A DNA stretch of 64,000 nt, from the NCBI GenBank assembly GCA_027924585.1, contig BSBM01000779.1, forward strand, positions 15,234,001 through 15,298,000. Reading direction: 5' to 3'. Source of the DNA: Larix kaempferi (lineage: Eukaryota; Streptophyta; Pinopsida; Pinales; Pinaceae). Below, piece by piece: positions 35,207 through 47,420 of this stretch. The notes beneath the pieces are model-generated. The model saw nothing but the letters and a program-made list of their open reading frames with translations. It made no database searches and was not told the DNA's origin. Made by a program: the position numbers and the translations under genes. Numbering within the stretch: the stretch's first letter is position 1; every line of letters begins with the position of its first letter.

Positions 35207-37950
35207 TACAGACTCCCCTTCAGGTCTTGGGACTGTATCCCAAACATCTTCATGATCGACTGGTACTCCTCGATCATGGCATTCTTCCCAGATCCTAGGA
35301 ACTTCAATATCTTCAATATTTTTAATAGATAACTTTGTTGCTGAACAAATGTTGTAGTCCTTCTTTTGTGGGTGATGGTATACGATCTTTCCTACACAAC
35401 AAGTTAAATTGCATGATTAGAAAACATCTTATAGTTTTCAGAACAAACTCTTACACATAAAGAAATATGTCATACAGTCATGCAATTATCTTAGCCAATG
35501 CTTCAATACAACATTTATCCATATTCCGTAACTTTCTAGATGCCTTCCAATCTCTACCAGAACATTGTTAAAAGTGTGCACAACTCCTAACATGTCAGCA
35601 AAGAGGTTTCATTCTAGATAAGTAGCAATGGAATGTTGTACAATGCCATAGGCCACTTACCCATGTATATTAGTAGTATATTGTTCATCAATGCAACTAT
35701 TCTAATATGCATAATACACAACCTAATTCTAGGAACATAAGCATATACATCATTGAATAACATTATGTAAGAAATGACAATTCAAATACTTATCTTTGTT
35801 TGGTTGCTGGGTGGACTCCCTCTGAATCTTTGCAACTCCATTCTGATGTGGATTGTGAGAAGTGGTCAACTCCCTCTGAATATCTGCATCCTTGTAGAAA
35901 CTACTGAAGTGTGCTTCTTTGCTTTCTTGCAGGAACAACTGGAGTGTGCTCCCTCTTGATCTTTGCTTCCTAGATTACCTGTCCTTGAACTTATATCCAC
36001 CCTTAATCACTATGCATGCTTATTAGTATCATCATTGTGTTATCCTTGAGGTCTCATACATAATCACACATTTATTAGTATAATCTTAATACTATCAAAA
36101 CACAATAATCTTAAACATGTATAGTCATGATCATTCGCAAATAATAAACATTAGTATTCAAGGTTTCAGGGAAGTCTTCTTTTACTCATGCGTATTCTTA
36201 TTTGATCATAGGACTCTTCTGATTAGTTAAATCATCAATGCATAAACCCGTGATTACTCAAACCTATACCTTCATGATTATTCTGGTTAGTCATATCATC
36301 AATTATGGTAAGAAACATAATATGCATACAACCATGACTATTCAAACCTATGACTTCATGAATACAACAGTATAAGATCCTAACACAAGGTAGGATTCTA
36401 GCTTGATATAGGAAAAACATACCTGGATTAGCATGCTAGCTAGTTATGTCTAACATACCTGTATAATGTCTTCTGGTTCTCTTCAGTGACTTGTGTTAGT
36501 AACCTGTATGTCTCATAAGTTAACCATTGTAGAACCAAGTTATACATACCTCGTAAGTAAATCTTCTATGTCATCCATCACAATGGATGAATCTTTGTCT
36601 TCATGTCACCATGATCATATGTTCTTGAAGTAGAACATGATTTGTCTTTCTTGGTGTACCTTTTATGCTAGCGAACAACATAAACCTCATACAACATCAC
36701 AATGCATTAGTACAATCATAAGACAAGTCTAGTAATTAATCAAGATTGTACTGTAATGATATGAAGACAAACATATCATAAACTTAACCATGAACAGAAT
36801 TGGAAACATACTTGTAAGCCATACCTGTCAAGATTGCTTGCAATCTTCTTATGGAAGGCCTTAGCCTCATCTCCCTCTGAGACAGGAACTTCTTCACTTA
36901 TGCAGGTGACCAATCCATCTTCTTCTAGGATTAACCCAATCCATTTGATTTGCAAGAACTGGACCTCGAGCTGGATTAGGGTTTGTTAGAGAAACCCCCA
37001 AAATTCAAACTTTGAATTTCAAACTTCTGAAAGGACAGAAATATGCGCCTTGATGAGCTGATCAAGCTGGTATATTCAGAATTTGAAAACTGCAAAGTTT
37101 CACTCCTCAATTTTGCCTTTGAAACTTCCAGATTCACTGGACGTGACCCCGAACTAGGGTTTGATCAAGCCTGACCTTCTGCCCAACCAAAAATCCTGAT
37201 CTTGGTCTCTAAATTTCTATTTTGATGAGTAGCATTCAGCCGTAGTCTTCGATTACAAAAATTCCAACTTTCTCCGAAACCCTAAATTCCGGAAGCCATG
37301 AATGAAGATGCTAAAAAATAATCATGTTTTGACAAAAATATGTACCTGATTGTTTTTGGTGTAACTCCGCACTTTTCGATCCACAGGGTCTGAAATTTTT
37401 TTTTGTGGTAGCCTGACCTATCATCTTTCCATCTCGACAGGTCTGACCTCAATTGGATTCTCTGAGAGAGAGTTATGCCAAGTGTCGCAACGTGACCTGT
37501 TTATGGGATAAAAAAGGAGAGCGAACTTGTACGGAGTTCTACGTGTCATTGGTTCAACTTCGGCCTCTGAAAAAGTTTTCTGAGATAGTACAGTCTGTGT
37601 ACTACCTGTCACTTTTTACGAAATTTCATTTGGAGCTTCCTAGCCCAAGTTATGACCCTTTTGCCAAGGTCACCTGTTTATGACTGAGATCTGGAAGAGG
37701 CAAAAACCCCATATTGTACAGATCATAAATCACAAAGTACAACAAATTAGAAGTTTTCCTTTGGACACAAGGTACATGGGGATCTGATCTTCGACCTATA
37801 AAAGTTTCAGATCCGAAAAATTTGCCAAAATGGATTTATAGCGAAAGTTCTACGATGACTGGTTTTTGCTGTATCAAGCCCTAGCATCGTAAGTGCAACA
37901 AGTGTCATACATGCCATACCATGCCTTCTTTTAGGCTAGCTCTGATTCCA
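35207..37950 (-). other. Copia C interior between RT and 5' LTR, mostly noncoding
   Basis: Only one integrase remnant is visible: IQRELTTSHNPHQNGVAKIQ at 35,820-35,880 on the minus strand, matching the RQLTTPYNPQQNGVAERKN block. No gag, knuckle or protease is seen. A weakly repeated segment around cttcatgattattctgg lies at about 36,190-36,360. The remaining 1.5 kb up to the primer site (37,940-37,950) is of unknown origin. Confidence 0.65.
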
Positions 37951-38651
37951 TGTTAAATTTTAAGAATTTAATTCAATCTAATCTAGGATCTTAGCTGAGA
38001 GAACAACATGTACAACAAATCTACAGCATATCAATCATGGACACAATAATGCAAGCACACAAGAGACATAGAGTTTACTTGGGGAAAACCATAAAGGCGA
38101 AAAACCCCAATAACTTCCTCAGAGATAGATAGAGCAATGATACAACCAGAATACAAGAGATAGTCTTCTCCTAGCACCAGAGCCTCCTCCTCACAAGTGC
38201 GCCACTTTCCGAATGAGAGAAGTGTGTGAATGAATGATCAAATAGAGATCTCCCGATCTCTATTTATACTTGTTCTATCCTGCCCAATAAACTAATGGGG
38301 CCTACATGTCTAGCTTAACCCATGGTTAACTTAATCCGGGCCGACCCCACACTTGGTGGTCTAATAACCCTTTGACCCACATGGCCGACCCCCAATAGGG
38401 TGGTCTAATAACCCTTCGACCCACATGACTTATACAGGGTCGACTCCAACAAGGTGGTCTAATAACCCATCAAGTATAAGTTATGACACTTACAATATAA
38501 ATGACGACACTTCCGTATAGAGGAATAATAACATCTCCATAGGAATACAAACACTTCCGTATAGAGAAATAATGCCATCTCTATAGGAGTACAAAATACA
38601 TATATGAAATACATGGATGAAATACATTCTGAAGTTACATATACATCAACA
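37951..38651 (-). repeat. Copia C 5' LTR
   Basis: 701 bp with TG...CA ends; pairs with 31,766-32,466. The primer site lies directly left of it on the + strand. Confidence 0.94.
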
Positions 38652-38656
38652 TCATC

Positions 38657-39813
38657 TTCCTCTTCTGTTATTTCTTTGTTGGATTTCCTCCCATCTTTCT
38701 TTGAGGATCTCTCCTAGAAGTCTTCGTCTGGGGAGGAAACCACCTCCGTAGGTTTTCTTTTAGTCATTTCAGTGTATGAAGGTGAGGAAGTTACCTCTTT
38801 CTGTAGGATTGGTTTTTTTTCCTCGCGTTCTTCTTGTAACTCTCCTTCTTCCTTTTCTTCGGATGTAGCGTGTTCGTCTAAACTACTAAGGATTTCGAAT
38901 TGATTTCGTGAAGATTCTTCCCTATGATTTGCATTTCCCATTTGTTCTTTTTCTGTTTTTAGTTTTTCTTTCTCTTTTGACTTGGAAGTAGGTTTTGTCG
39001 CCACCTGCCTCTTTACTGGTTTCCATTGTTCTCTTGTAGATTTTTCAGATTCTTCCTCTATATTTTTTTTGCAATGGCGGGCAAAATGACCGTATTCTCG
39101 GCAGTGTCTGCACTTGAAAGGGATCTGTTCGTAATCAAGCTCTTGGATGTGGGACCAATCTATAGTCGTTAAATTTATTGCCTCCGGTAGACCTATTTCT
39201 AGATCTACTTCTACACATATCCACGCGCAGGTATATTGGTCTTTTTTTTTTCCGCCTTGTCTATGTATCTCCCCAATGTGTTCCCTATGGCCTCTAGGGA
39301 TTCCGGGTTCCAGCAATGTAAAGGAAGATGGGGTAGCCTGACCCAGACCGGGACCGCCGAGGGAATGTCTTGGGCAGGGTCGAAATCAGGGGTCCACTTG
39401 TTCAGATATAGGCCTTGTGCCCCCATGAAATAGGGCCCGTTCCGGAAGATCAGATCCCTGTCCGCAACGCTTTCGAAAATGAATACAAAGTATCATTTGC
39501 CTACTAGATAACTCTTAATATCGTCTTCTGTGAGGGATCTCCAATTCTCTTGCACCTAAGAGTCTATGGCTTTTGGGGATGGCCATAAACCAGTAAATTG
39601 TCCTATCAGACCCTTCTCCGAGAGATTCAAGGCGGTTCTGCAGGGTCTCTCTGCCGAAAGAGCTATGGTTGGAATCCCTGCCAACTTTTTGACAAATTTT
39701 TGTTGTGTAGATGAGACATGGCGCTTCCCTTGTGCAACAATCAATTTTTTAAAGGCAGTAATCTCAGGAGGGGTGTGAGAAGGAGGAGGATTTGATCCTC
39801 CCTCCGATGCCAT
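38657..39813 (-). pseudogene. LINE2 ORF1: CCHC nucleic-acid-binding protein, main part
   Basis: Minus strand, from MASEGGSNPPPSHTPPEI at 39,813. A DUF4283-like core (SAVPVWVRLPHLPLHCWNPE, about 39,300-39,360) is followed by the knuckle FKCRHCREYGHFARHCKK (39,070-39,125) and a long charged tail rich in Glu, Lys and Ser. Frame breaks separate 39,556, 39,426-39,211 and 39,316-38,714. A TAG stop at 38,714 precedes the Copia C junction. The reading resumes beyond Copia C at 31,765 and ends at about 31,663. ORF1 proteins of plant L1 elements bind the LINE RNA. Confidence 0.87.
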
Positions 39814-40046
39814 GGTCGAAGGTCCTTAGGGCACCAAATCCACGATCCTCGTGGAGAAGGCCGATCTGATAAGCTTGCGGATCTAGGAGCTGATCCCGCT
39901 CAAAAGTTGCCCAAGAGACCAAAGTGAGCGGATCCGAGAAGGCCGAGCAGGATCAGTCGCAGGAGCCGAGTCGAACAACCTCAAATGCCATGTCAAAGCT
40001 CAATCCTGGAAATATGGTACCGCTGGAAAATAATGAAATAGGTATA
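39814..40046 (-). other. LINE2 5' UTR
   Basis: 233 bp, GC-richer than its surroundings, from the ORF1 start to the target duplication at 40,047. Confidence 0.7.
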
Positions 40047-40062
40047 GTGACCTATCGATGTT
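40047..40062. repeat. LINE2 target-site duplication, right copy
   Basis: Exact copy of 19,678-19,693; marks the 5' end of LINE2 and the return to host sequence. Confidence 0.85.
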
Positions 40063-40868
40063 CACTAGCCACAAATTAAGTGGTTGTGCTAGTAATGAAG
40101 ATTAAGTGAATTCAAATCCTAGTAGGTCATACTGGACCCTAATATAAATCTACTTCAATTCATTGGTATTTAACCAATTTTATTTTAATATTTGTTATTT
40201 TAACTATTTTTTTAAAATTTAAAAACATTAAATATAAAAATATCCTATTTATGGTCTATGCCAATTTCACAATTTATGATAAGTTTTGCTATTTAAAATA
40301 AGAGTAGTCTTTTTATTCTATGTTTTGGTTTTTTTTTGTGTAAATTTATTTTTTTAAATCCAAATTTGGAAATATTTAAATTATATTTTTGAATGCATAA
40401 ATACATTCAATATCCTTAAATACCTCTATAACAATCAGATTATACAATTTCCACAACTAATATTTGTAACAATTAAATTATGAAAAATATACTTAAAAAA
40501 AATAAAAATAAATAAAATATTCAAACCACTCCTAAAAAATGTCAAACATACCTCTTACCCTTAACAAAAATATTTTTTTTTCCTCCCTTTACTCGAAATA
40601 AACATCGTATCGGTATGAACTTTGAACTATAATTAAATTCTTAATTTCCTATTTATTGTATATATTTTGATCCATTTTGAATTTAGCGCGCTCTTGATTT
40701 CCTTGAACCATTTTGAATTTCACACGAGCGAGTACAAATTTTACCCCCCACTCCGAAATTTTGAATTTCCCTCCAATCTCAACTCCATTTGAACGCCCAT
40801 CTTATTTTCACTTCCCTCCCAATCTCTATATTGTTGCAGCAGAGGCAGAGGTTTCATCCATTCCTCTG
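40063..40868. other. Upstream region of the SLBP gene
   Basis: No gene. 40,150-40,560 is very AT-rich with long A and T runs. TTTAGCGCGC at 40,682-40,691 resembles, but does not exactly match, the E2F consensus TTTSGCGC. Such a site would fit S-phase expression, but this is only suggestive. Confidence 0.5.
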
Positions 40869-40876
40869 TATAAATA
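40869..40876 (+). promoter_or_regulatory. Probable TATA box of the SLBP gene
   Basis: tataaata lies 51 bp before the ATG. That leaves room for a start site near 40,900 and a very short 5' UTR. Confidence 0.6.
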
Positions 40877-40919
40877 TCCAGATTGAATAGCAAGTACCAG
40901 CAATTCAATCCAGAGAGAA

Positions 40920-42150
40920 ATGATGTTTGCCCCTGAAGGAAGAACCCCATCTCCTCCTCCTTCTCCGAGGAAACAGCAGCAGTGCCCACGGTGGAGGAGG
41001 AGGGTGGACACAGTCCGCACATTTCCACCATCCAAGAGAGTCCAAGGGACTCCACCCCATTCTCATCATCATGGCTCCCCTGATCCCATTCACAATCCCA
41101 CATCCCATTCAGATTCAGGGTCCTCTCATTACAAGAGCAAGGGTAGAAGCAATCATCGCCATCGGAGGTCCAATGCCAGGGCTAAAGAAGCACCATCGTC
41201 ATCTTCTGTCCCCATGTGGGTTAGGGTTTCTGATAAACCTACCTCCTCTTCCTCTGACAACATCATTCGCTGTGAAGATCTGGAAGTGTCTGCTACTTCT
41301 CCACGAAAATACATTCCCCGTCTCATTCCACACAATCAACAGCAGAAGCAGCGAAGCTGCCAAGCTTCCCACATGGAGATGGACATTAATCAAGAAGACG
41401 TTGATATGGGTGGTTCCAGTGACGACGGGTGTCCTGTAGTGGATTTTTCCCATAAGTTCATTTTTGTAGATCCACCAGGTAAGTAACTTCGTATAGTTTT
41501 ATTTGTAGTTTTTATTTACTTGCTCAGTTCTATTTATGGAATGAAACAATGAATGATGTGCTTTAAGTGCCGATCTACTCTGTAATTTCAGTCCGTGCAA
41601 AGGGAAATGAAATACATGTTGAATCCGATCCGCACAAATTATGCCAGAGGCAAAAACAGATCGACTATGGCAAGAACACTCTCGGCTACGAAAGATACCT
41701 GGAGCTTGTTCCTCGGTATTAGGCCTTTCCTCGCCTTTTAGCCCTCTTGTTCAAGTTTAACGAAATCTTGTCTACATTAGGTTTCACTCTTATTCATTAT
41801 TGTTCAAATGCAAGTTTTTTTGTTTGGCTCCGTCTGTCAGAAAGCAGAGGAAGAAATATGTGCATCCTCGAACGCCTGACATCAAGCAGGTGTGCAGCAA
41901 ACGCAGCTGGGATGGGCAGGTCAAGCAGTGGAGGAGAAAGCTTCACGAGTTCGACCCCCCTACTAGCGAGAATGAGGAGATCCCTCATCAGTTTTCTTCT
42001 GATAATGGAGATGATGGATCAGCAGACCATAGTCAAGAGGAGAAAGATGCAACAACCTCTTCTGGTTCAGAGGGCTGTCCCAGACAGGAAGCTGGTGGGG
42101 TCTTGACAATCTATGATGATTGGGAAGCTGATGATGCAATGGATCCATGA
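40920..42150 (+). CDS. SLBP: Histone-mRNA stem-loop (hairpin) binding protein, 3 exons
   Basis: Three exons, 40,920-41,478, 41,592-41,715 and 41,841-42,150, joined at GT-AG introns of 113 and 125 bp, give 330 codons plus a TGA stop. The RNA-binding domain spans about residues 204-268: QRQKQIDYGKNTLGYERYL in exon 2, then HPRTPDIKQ, SKRSWDGQVKQW and LHEFDPP in exon 3. These are the signature blocks of SLBP, which binds the 3' hairpin of replication-dependent histone mRNA. The TP pair of HPRTPD matches the TPNK site phosphorylated in animal SLBP. The N-terminal 190 residues are low-complexity (Ser, Pro, His, Gln, Arg) and the C-terminal tail is acidic. A second ATG follows at once (40,923). No disabling change is seen; this is the only intact host gene found. 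Confidence 0.93.
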
Positions 42151-44535
42151 GTGAAATGGGATGAATTTAAAGCCTACTTCAATGTTTTCATCATTACCCA
42201 GGTTTTTTGGTTCTCTTAGTTTATTTATAAACTATACCGGTGGAAATCTTGGTGTTTGTGTGTTACACCCTAAAAGAGTTTATATGGTAGGAACAATTCC
42301 AAGCCATACAATTATTAGGTGTTTCCTGCTGATCACCAAGTATGTTAAAACAATTCCGAAACACCTAATGGGCGTATACTGCTAACCTGTTCACCTGGCT
42401 TAATATAACTTGCATACTGAACGAGTGCTCTGTTTTAGCTGGGCCTCAATATTATTTTTAGCTGGGCCTCAATATTATTTTGAAGGAAGGAAAAGTGACG
42501 CTGTTAAGGATGAAACAAATTGCTTGATGTTGGATTTTAGACTGAAATCACATTCCCCACACGAACTTCAGGTGGGGCTTTGTGGGTAATCAGTGAATTT
42601 GATACTGTTTGGGCATCTGGGGTTCATCCATGGAACAACTCAATGATTATGATTAGTTCATTTGTTTTCATTGTCAGCCTGTTTTCGTTCAATGATTATG
42701 ATTATTTTGAATATATTACAAAATGGGGTTTGATTTTGAAAAACTTGCTACTATGCAGGCAATATAAAACAATAGATTCAAGCTTTCAATTTCTTTTGAG
42801 TAGAGTAGTAATTCCTTGTGTATATACTTTTGGATTTATAGCGTTAAAAGTTATGAATATCAATGTTTTGGGTGGCTATTCTATCTATCTTCATAGCATG
42901 CCTATCAACATTCTCTAATCTTTTAAAATATTGCAAAAAGGTGGATGGTAGTATTTTTTTGACTCATCTCTCTCTTCTCCAGTAGAAACCATTGAACTAC
43001 AATCATATAATCCCTTGCTTTTGATAAAACATTTGCATCATGATTTGTTTCTATATAAATGTGATTGAAAGACGAGGAAATGAACAGGTTACAAAGTCCT
43101 TGTACCTCTAATAAAAGGTGCAAGATGAAGTTTTTGCAATTCTGTTTAGATTTCATCCACTTTATTACTGTTAAGAGTCACCAAAAGCATGAAGCCTCAA
43201 AACCCCTTTTTTACTTTCCAAAGAGCAAGAACAGTTTGAGAGCCATTAATTTTGAAAAGTTGTTTGTGCTAGACCCAAACTTTGCTCTAAATTTTAGGCC
43301 TGAGCTTCGCCTTGTGCATCTCTATCAAAATAGGCACAAGAGCCATCTCTTCAATCAAAATTTGCGTAATAGGCTTTGTTTGTTTTTCTCATAGGAAGTT
43401 TTTTAAGATGTTGCAAAGGGAAGGCCTCTGTTTTAAAAAAGGCTTGTGTTTCTAGTTAGCCAAATTCTTTAGGATATGATAAAGGATAAAGCTTTATAAA
43501 TATTTATCACAGAATTTCCACATGATTGCCCAAATCCAAATATTTTTAAACCTGTTAAAAGTTCTAAGTTCTTCTTGCCATACTTGTTTTATATGAGCAG
43601 TCCACTGCCAAATGCATGTGATTCTTCACAACACTTATGGAGAGAGCATCTCCTAGGCCTAGCTCATAATTATGTATATTTATTTAGAATTTATTTTTTA
43701 ATTGTGATTCAAAGTGCTTTGAAAGGCCGTGCCAAAAAGAAACTTGCAAAAGGCTTCAAACACTTGGACCAATCACCTTTAATATAAGTTTTCAATTGCC
43801 ACTCAGTTCTTTTTCAGGTTGCGCCAAAAAGAAACTTGCAAAAGCCTTCAAACACGTGTACCAATCACCTTCCATACAAGTTATTTCAAAGTTTAATAAA
43901 GCTTTCAAGTATTCTCATTATGCATCTCGGAAGCTTCAGGATTCTTTTTAATCTTAACTTCCTTTCAAAGAATGTCATTATGCATCCCAGAGGCTTCATG
44001 ATTCTCTTTATTCTTAACTGGCGAAGGAAAAAGCTCGTCAAATACTATAGTCTATGTTTGGAGTAATGGAAATTGTAGAATTTTTTTGCAACTTATATGG
44101 ATCTCAGTTTAACTTCAGCCGTAGATCTTTAAATTATCTTGAAGGTGTTTCACTATTTAGTTTGAAAGGATATATCTCACATCAACCCATCCATTAACTT
44201 TGTTTATGTTCCCAAATCAGCTTTGATGCTTGTCAAAAATTGGTTAACTAATATAAATTTTCAAATAAAATGTTTTAAGTTAAATTTATATAAAATGTTT
44301 TAAGTTAAATTTATAAAAATACAGTTATATTAAGCATATTGTTATTTGAAAGTTGTAAGATAAAAAATATATATATTTTTAAATATTTTGGTTTATTAAT
44401 TTATTATCTTTGCAATTTGTTTTTTAAGGAAAATTTTTTTATGTTTTATTTTTGTAAAGAATAAAAAATACACCCACAAATGAAAAGATATAAGTAGCTA
44501 TATAAAATACACCTTAAACACACTTGTCATGTAGT
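42151..44535. other. Downstream flank of SLBP with local duplications
   Basis: No gene is supported. A 23-bp tandem duplication of agctgggcctcaatattatt lies at about 42,437-42,482. A 60-bp segment at 43,729-43,788 recurs at 43,823-43,882. A further ~60-bp period is visible at about 43,911-44,020 (tgcatctcggaagcttc and tgcatcccagaggcttc). The rest is AT-rich. Part may be the SLBP 3' UTR. Confidence 0.55.
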
Positions 44536-45190
44536 TATACCCCCTTTCTTTCTCTAAGTACCACATTTATTCCATCACCCTCACCTACCTTAGGAATCTA
44601 GGATATGTGCCTTGACTTAGGGGTTTTCACATGTAATAAGGCTTAATGTTAGTCACATCATGGTTAGCCTAATGTTCTAATGGATAAAATAAATAAGCTG
44701 TTGAGTCATTAGAAATGTGTAATTGTTAATTATTTCATGTCTTCATATTTTGATACATTTCCTAGTTATATGTGGGATGACCCCCTTAGCACATGGTGCT
44801 CTAGCTTTTTTATATGGTTTGACATATTATGATGCCTAGGCCTATCTTGATGAGTTTGCCCCTTGCTCACACACATTTGGAGGCACACATGGTCCCTAGA
44901 AGCATTAGGATGGGTTGTCTCCTTCCTAAGTGATAGATGATGACATTTCCTTGGCATGTAGGGGTGAGTTGGCACTTGTTTTGATTATTGATTGCAAGTT
45001 GGACCATTGGCACGAGTTGAGGAGTTTGTTGCACACTTGGCATCATTTACCTACATTCTTGATGGGACATCTCACATGTGCCACTCATTTTGGGGAGTTT
45101 ATAACACATTTTATTGGAACATTCTAGGGTTTTGACCCTTTGTTGGACCTTGGAGCCACATTGCATCTTGTTGGAGTGGAGCACCTCCCT
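44536..45190 (+). repeat. Gypsy G 5' LTR, recognisable part
   Basis: Similar along its length to 52,853-53,377 plus 53,748-53,880, for example agtgatagatgatgacatttccttggcatg near 44,930 against 53,257. The start was taken where similarity begins. Confidence 0.7.
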
Positions 45191-45725
45191 CTTTGAGGTG
45201 CCTAGAAGATTCATTGGTTACAATTTACTTTTAATTTGAAGAATTTCCAAAGTGACATCTTGTTTCATTATTTTTCCTAGGCAATGTCTCACTTTCCTTT
45301 GCATACTTGCTTAAATCTTATGCTTTAACATTCATTTTGGAAATCATTTCCTTTATCTATGTCTAGGAAATTGAATAAGTTTTACAACAAAGAAATTCAT
45401 CTAAGCACCACTTGGGAGTGGCCTTAATCACTTATAAATTTCAAGAGTTTATTTCTTGCATCTATAATTTAAGTTTCCATATTTGCAATGACTTAAATGT
45501 GGTTAATTCCAAGCCTTAAATTGGAATATTGCTATGTACCATTTATGAATCCATTTCAAACATTATTTCATTTGTTATCTAAGTGTTTGTTTCATTTTTT
45601 GCACTCCAATAATATCCTTGGCAAAATCTTAATTTCTAGGTGAACATAATCAACAATGCACTTGTGCAACCTAACTTGATTTAAAATTAACATTTCTCTT
45701 CTAATTGCTTTGTGGTAGAACTTGT

Positions 45726-46124
45726 TGTTGATGTATTTGTAACTTCGGAAGATATTCACTTGTATATTGTATGTATTACATTTGTACTTTATTGTATCCC
45801 CGACAGAGATGTCTTATTCCTTTGATCGGAAGTGTACCACTCTATTTGCTCATTCACTCACACATTCAACTTGCATAGTTGAGAGAGAGGAGTGTGCACA
45901 AGTGGAGGAGTAGTTGCTAGAGCAATCTATCTTTTGGGATTTCATCTTTGTGATCTTTGTATTGGTGCTTATTCTATCTCTGAGGAAGTTGCGGGGTTTT
46001 TCACCTTTATGGTTTTCCTCGATGAAATGCTTTGTCTCTTGTCTCTTGTGTTTGATATGTTGTACATGTTGTTCTCTTAGATAAGATCCTAGATCATATT
46101 GAATTAAATGATGAAAAACTAACA
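45726..46124 (+). mobile_element. Solo LTR F (diverged relative of Copia C LTR)
   Basis: 399 bp, starts tgttgatgtatttgtaacttcgg-like sequence and ends gatgaaaaactaaca. A perfect 5-bp duplication cttgt flanks it (45,721-45,725 and 46,125-46,129). It shares the termini and the cacctttatggttttcc block with LTR E but lacks the gggttattag repeats. It inserted into Gypsy G. Confidence 0.92.
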
Positions 46125-46519
46125 CTTGTGGATTAGGACTTTTCCAATCAAGTGCTAAATCAAGTTGTAACATTTTGGTGCTATTTTCAAGGGTAAGTCC
46201 ATTTAACCCAACCTTAGAACGACATTCTAATTAATTGATGAGCCTTCACCTAAATCACAATTCAAATAACTCATTTAGCAACTCCACGAAGTGAACTTGT
46301 GCTTAAGAGATACTCTACAAGAGGATATTCTCAAACCCTTGTTCCTTTTATTCCTAAACTTAATAAGATGTTACAAAGAAAAAATGAAAGTAGTTCAAAC
46401 CCTTATCTAGGGAAATTCTAAGTCAATTTAGTCCTACTCTTCCAAATATGGTTACTCCTTGGTTGACCAACTCAAACAAACTTTTTTATCTTTCGGCTAT
46501 TATATGCTAGCCACATGCT

Positions 46520-47420
46520 ATGCCTAAAGCGAGTGATAAATTGATTGAATTTCATGGAAATAATGTTGTATCTACTATAGATCATTGGGATGCCTTGATA
46601 GGTTATATTAATTGTGAAGGAGTTGAGCATCTTGATGTATTGTTTAGGTTGTTTGCTTTGACACTAAAAAAGGATACATGCGATGTTTTCTTGACCTACT
46701 TGATAATAGCATAAAGAACTTTGAGGGGTGTAGATATACCTTCCATTCTAGATGGCAAGTGAAGAAAAACACTAAATTTTTATTGGATGCATTGATTTCT
46801 GTAAAAATGAATGAAAATGAAACCATGGATGAATTTAATGCTATATTTAATAAGTTGAATAATGCCATTCCTATTGGCTCCACTCCTTTAGATGCTACAA
46901 TTTTTTTATATTAAATAAATGCTTATCAAGCACATTTTATATTATTCCTCAACCAAGCAAAACCCACAGATTTAAAGGATGCTCAATCCAAAGCAAAAAA
47001 CCTTGACAAGGATTGGATAGGTGCTAGAAGACCAGACTCTTTAGCCCCCCTAGAGCAACTCATTTTAGAGTAGAACCCAAGTCAAATAATATGGTTGAAT
47101 CATCTCATGATCCCTTGTCTACATTAACTCAAATGATCAAAAGGATAGAGGCCAACATAATCCAAAGCAACACTACCATGTAAAATAGGTTGGTCAACTT
47201 AGAAAACACCCAAGCTCAATTTAGGAACTGACCTAGAGGAAATGACAATGGTTGGAATAGGTCAAGGGAAAATCAAAATAAACATCATGACCAAAAGGTT
47301 CCCATTCCTTTGATTACCAACAATATTGTAGAGGATGAGGGTTCTTATTGGTGTGTCGCTTGCCATGAAGATCATGACCCAAGATCATGCCCTAGAACTA
47401 AGGAATTCAATAACCAAAAC
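46520..47420 (+). pseudogene. Gypsy G gag remnant
   Basis: A gag-like alpha-helical stretch with WQVKKNTKFLLDALISVKM and FNAIFNKLNNAI at 46,750-46,870 is followed by a knuckle-like WCVACHEDHDPRSC at about 47,350-47,393. Frameshifts and stops are frequent. I identify it from the order of motifs rather than from a close match. Confidence 0.6.

Larger units (their letters stand above)
31766..38651 (-). mobile_element. Copia C: internally deleted Ty1/copia element
   Basis: Two 701-bp LTRs (31,766-32,466 and 37,951-38,651) of high similarity face a 5.5-kb interior on the minus strand. A primer site reading tggaatcagag adjoins the right LTR and the purine tract aagagggag adjoins the left one. Flanking 5-mers tcagc and tcatc differ by one base. 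The interior keeps RT-RNase H but only traces of integrase and no visible gag, so it is probably non-autonomous or a deletion derivative. It sits near the ORF1/ORF2 boundary of LINE2. Confidence 0.92.
19694..40046 (-). mobile_element. LINE2: full-length L1-type LINE with two nested LTR elements
   Basis: Minus-strand LINE with 5' UTR (39,814-40,046), ORF1 (39,813 to 38,657 continued at 31,765-31,663), ORF2 (31,655-27,423), 3' UTR (27,422-27,075 continued at 19,771-19,694) and poly(A) at the far left. Ends are set by the 16-bp duplication. Subtracting Gypsy D and Copia C leaves about 6.16 kb. Both guests have their own target duplications at the joins, which supports the reconstruction independently. 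Confidence 0.87.

Noticed and set aside
40927-41439. Second long open frame over SLBP exon 1
   Set aside because: It is an out-of-frame shadow. Only the 40,920 frame joins the exons that encode the SLBP domain.
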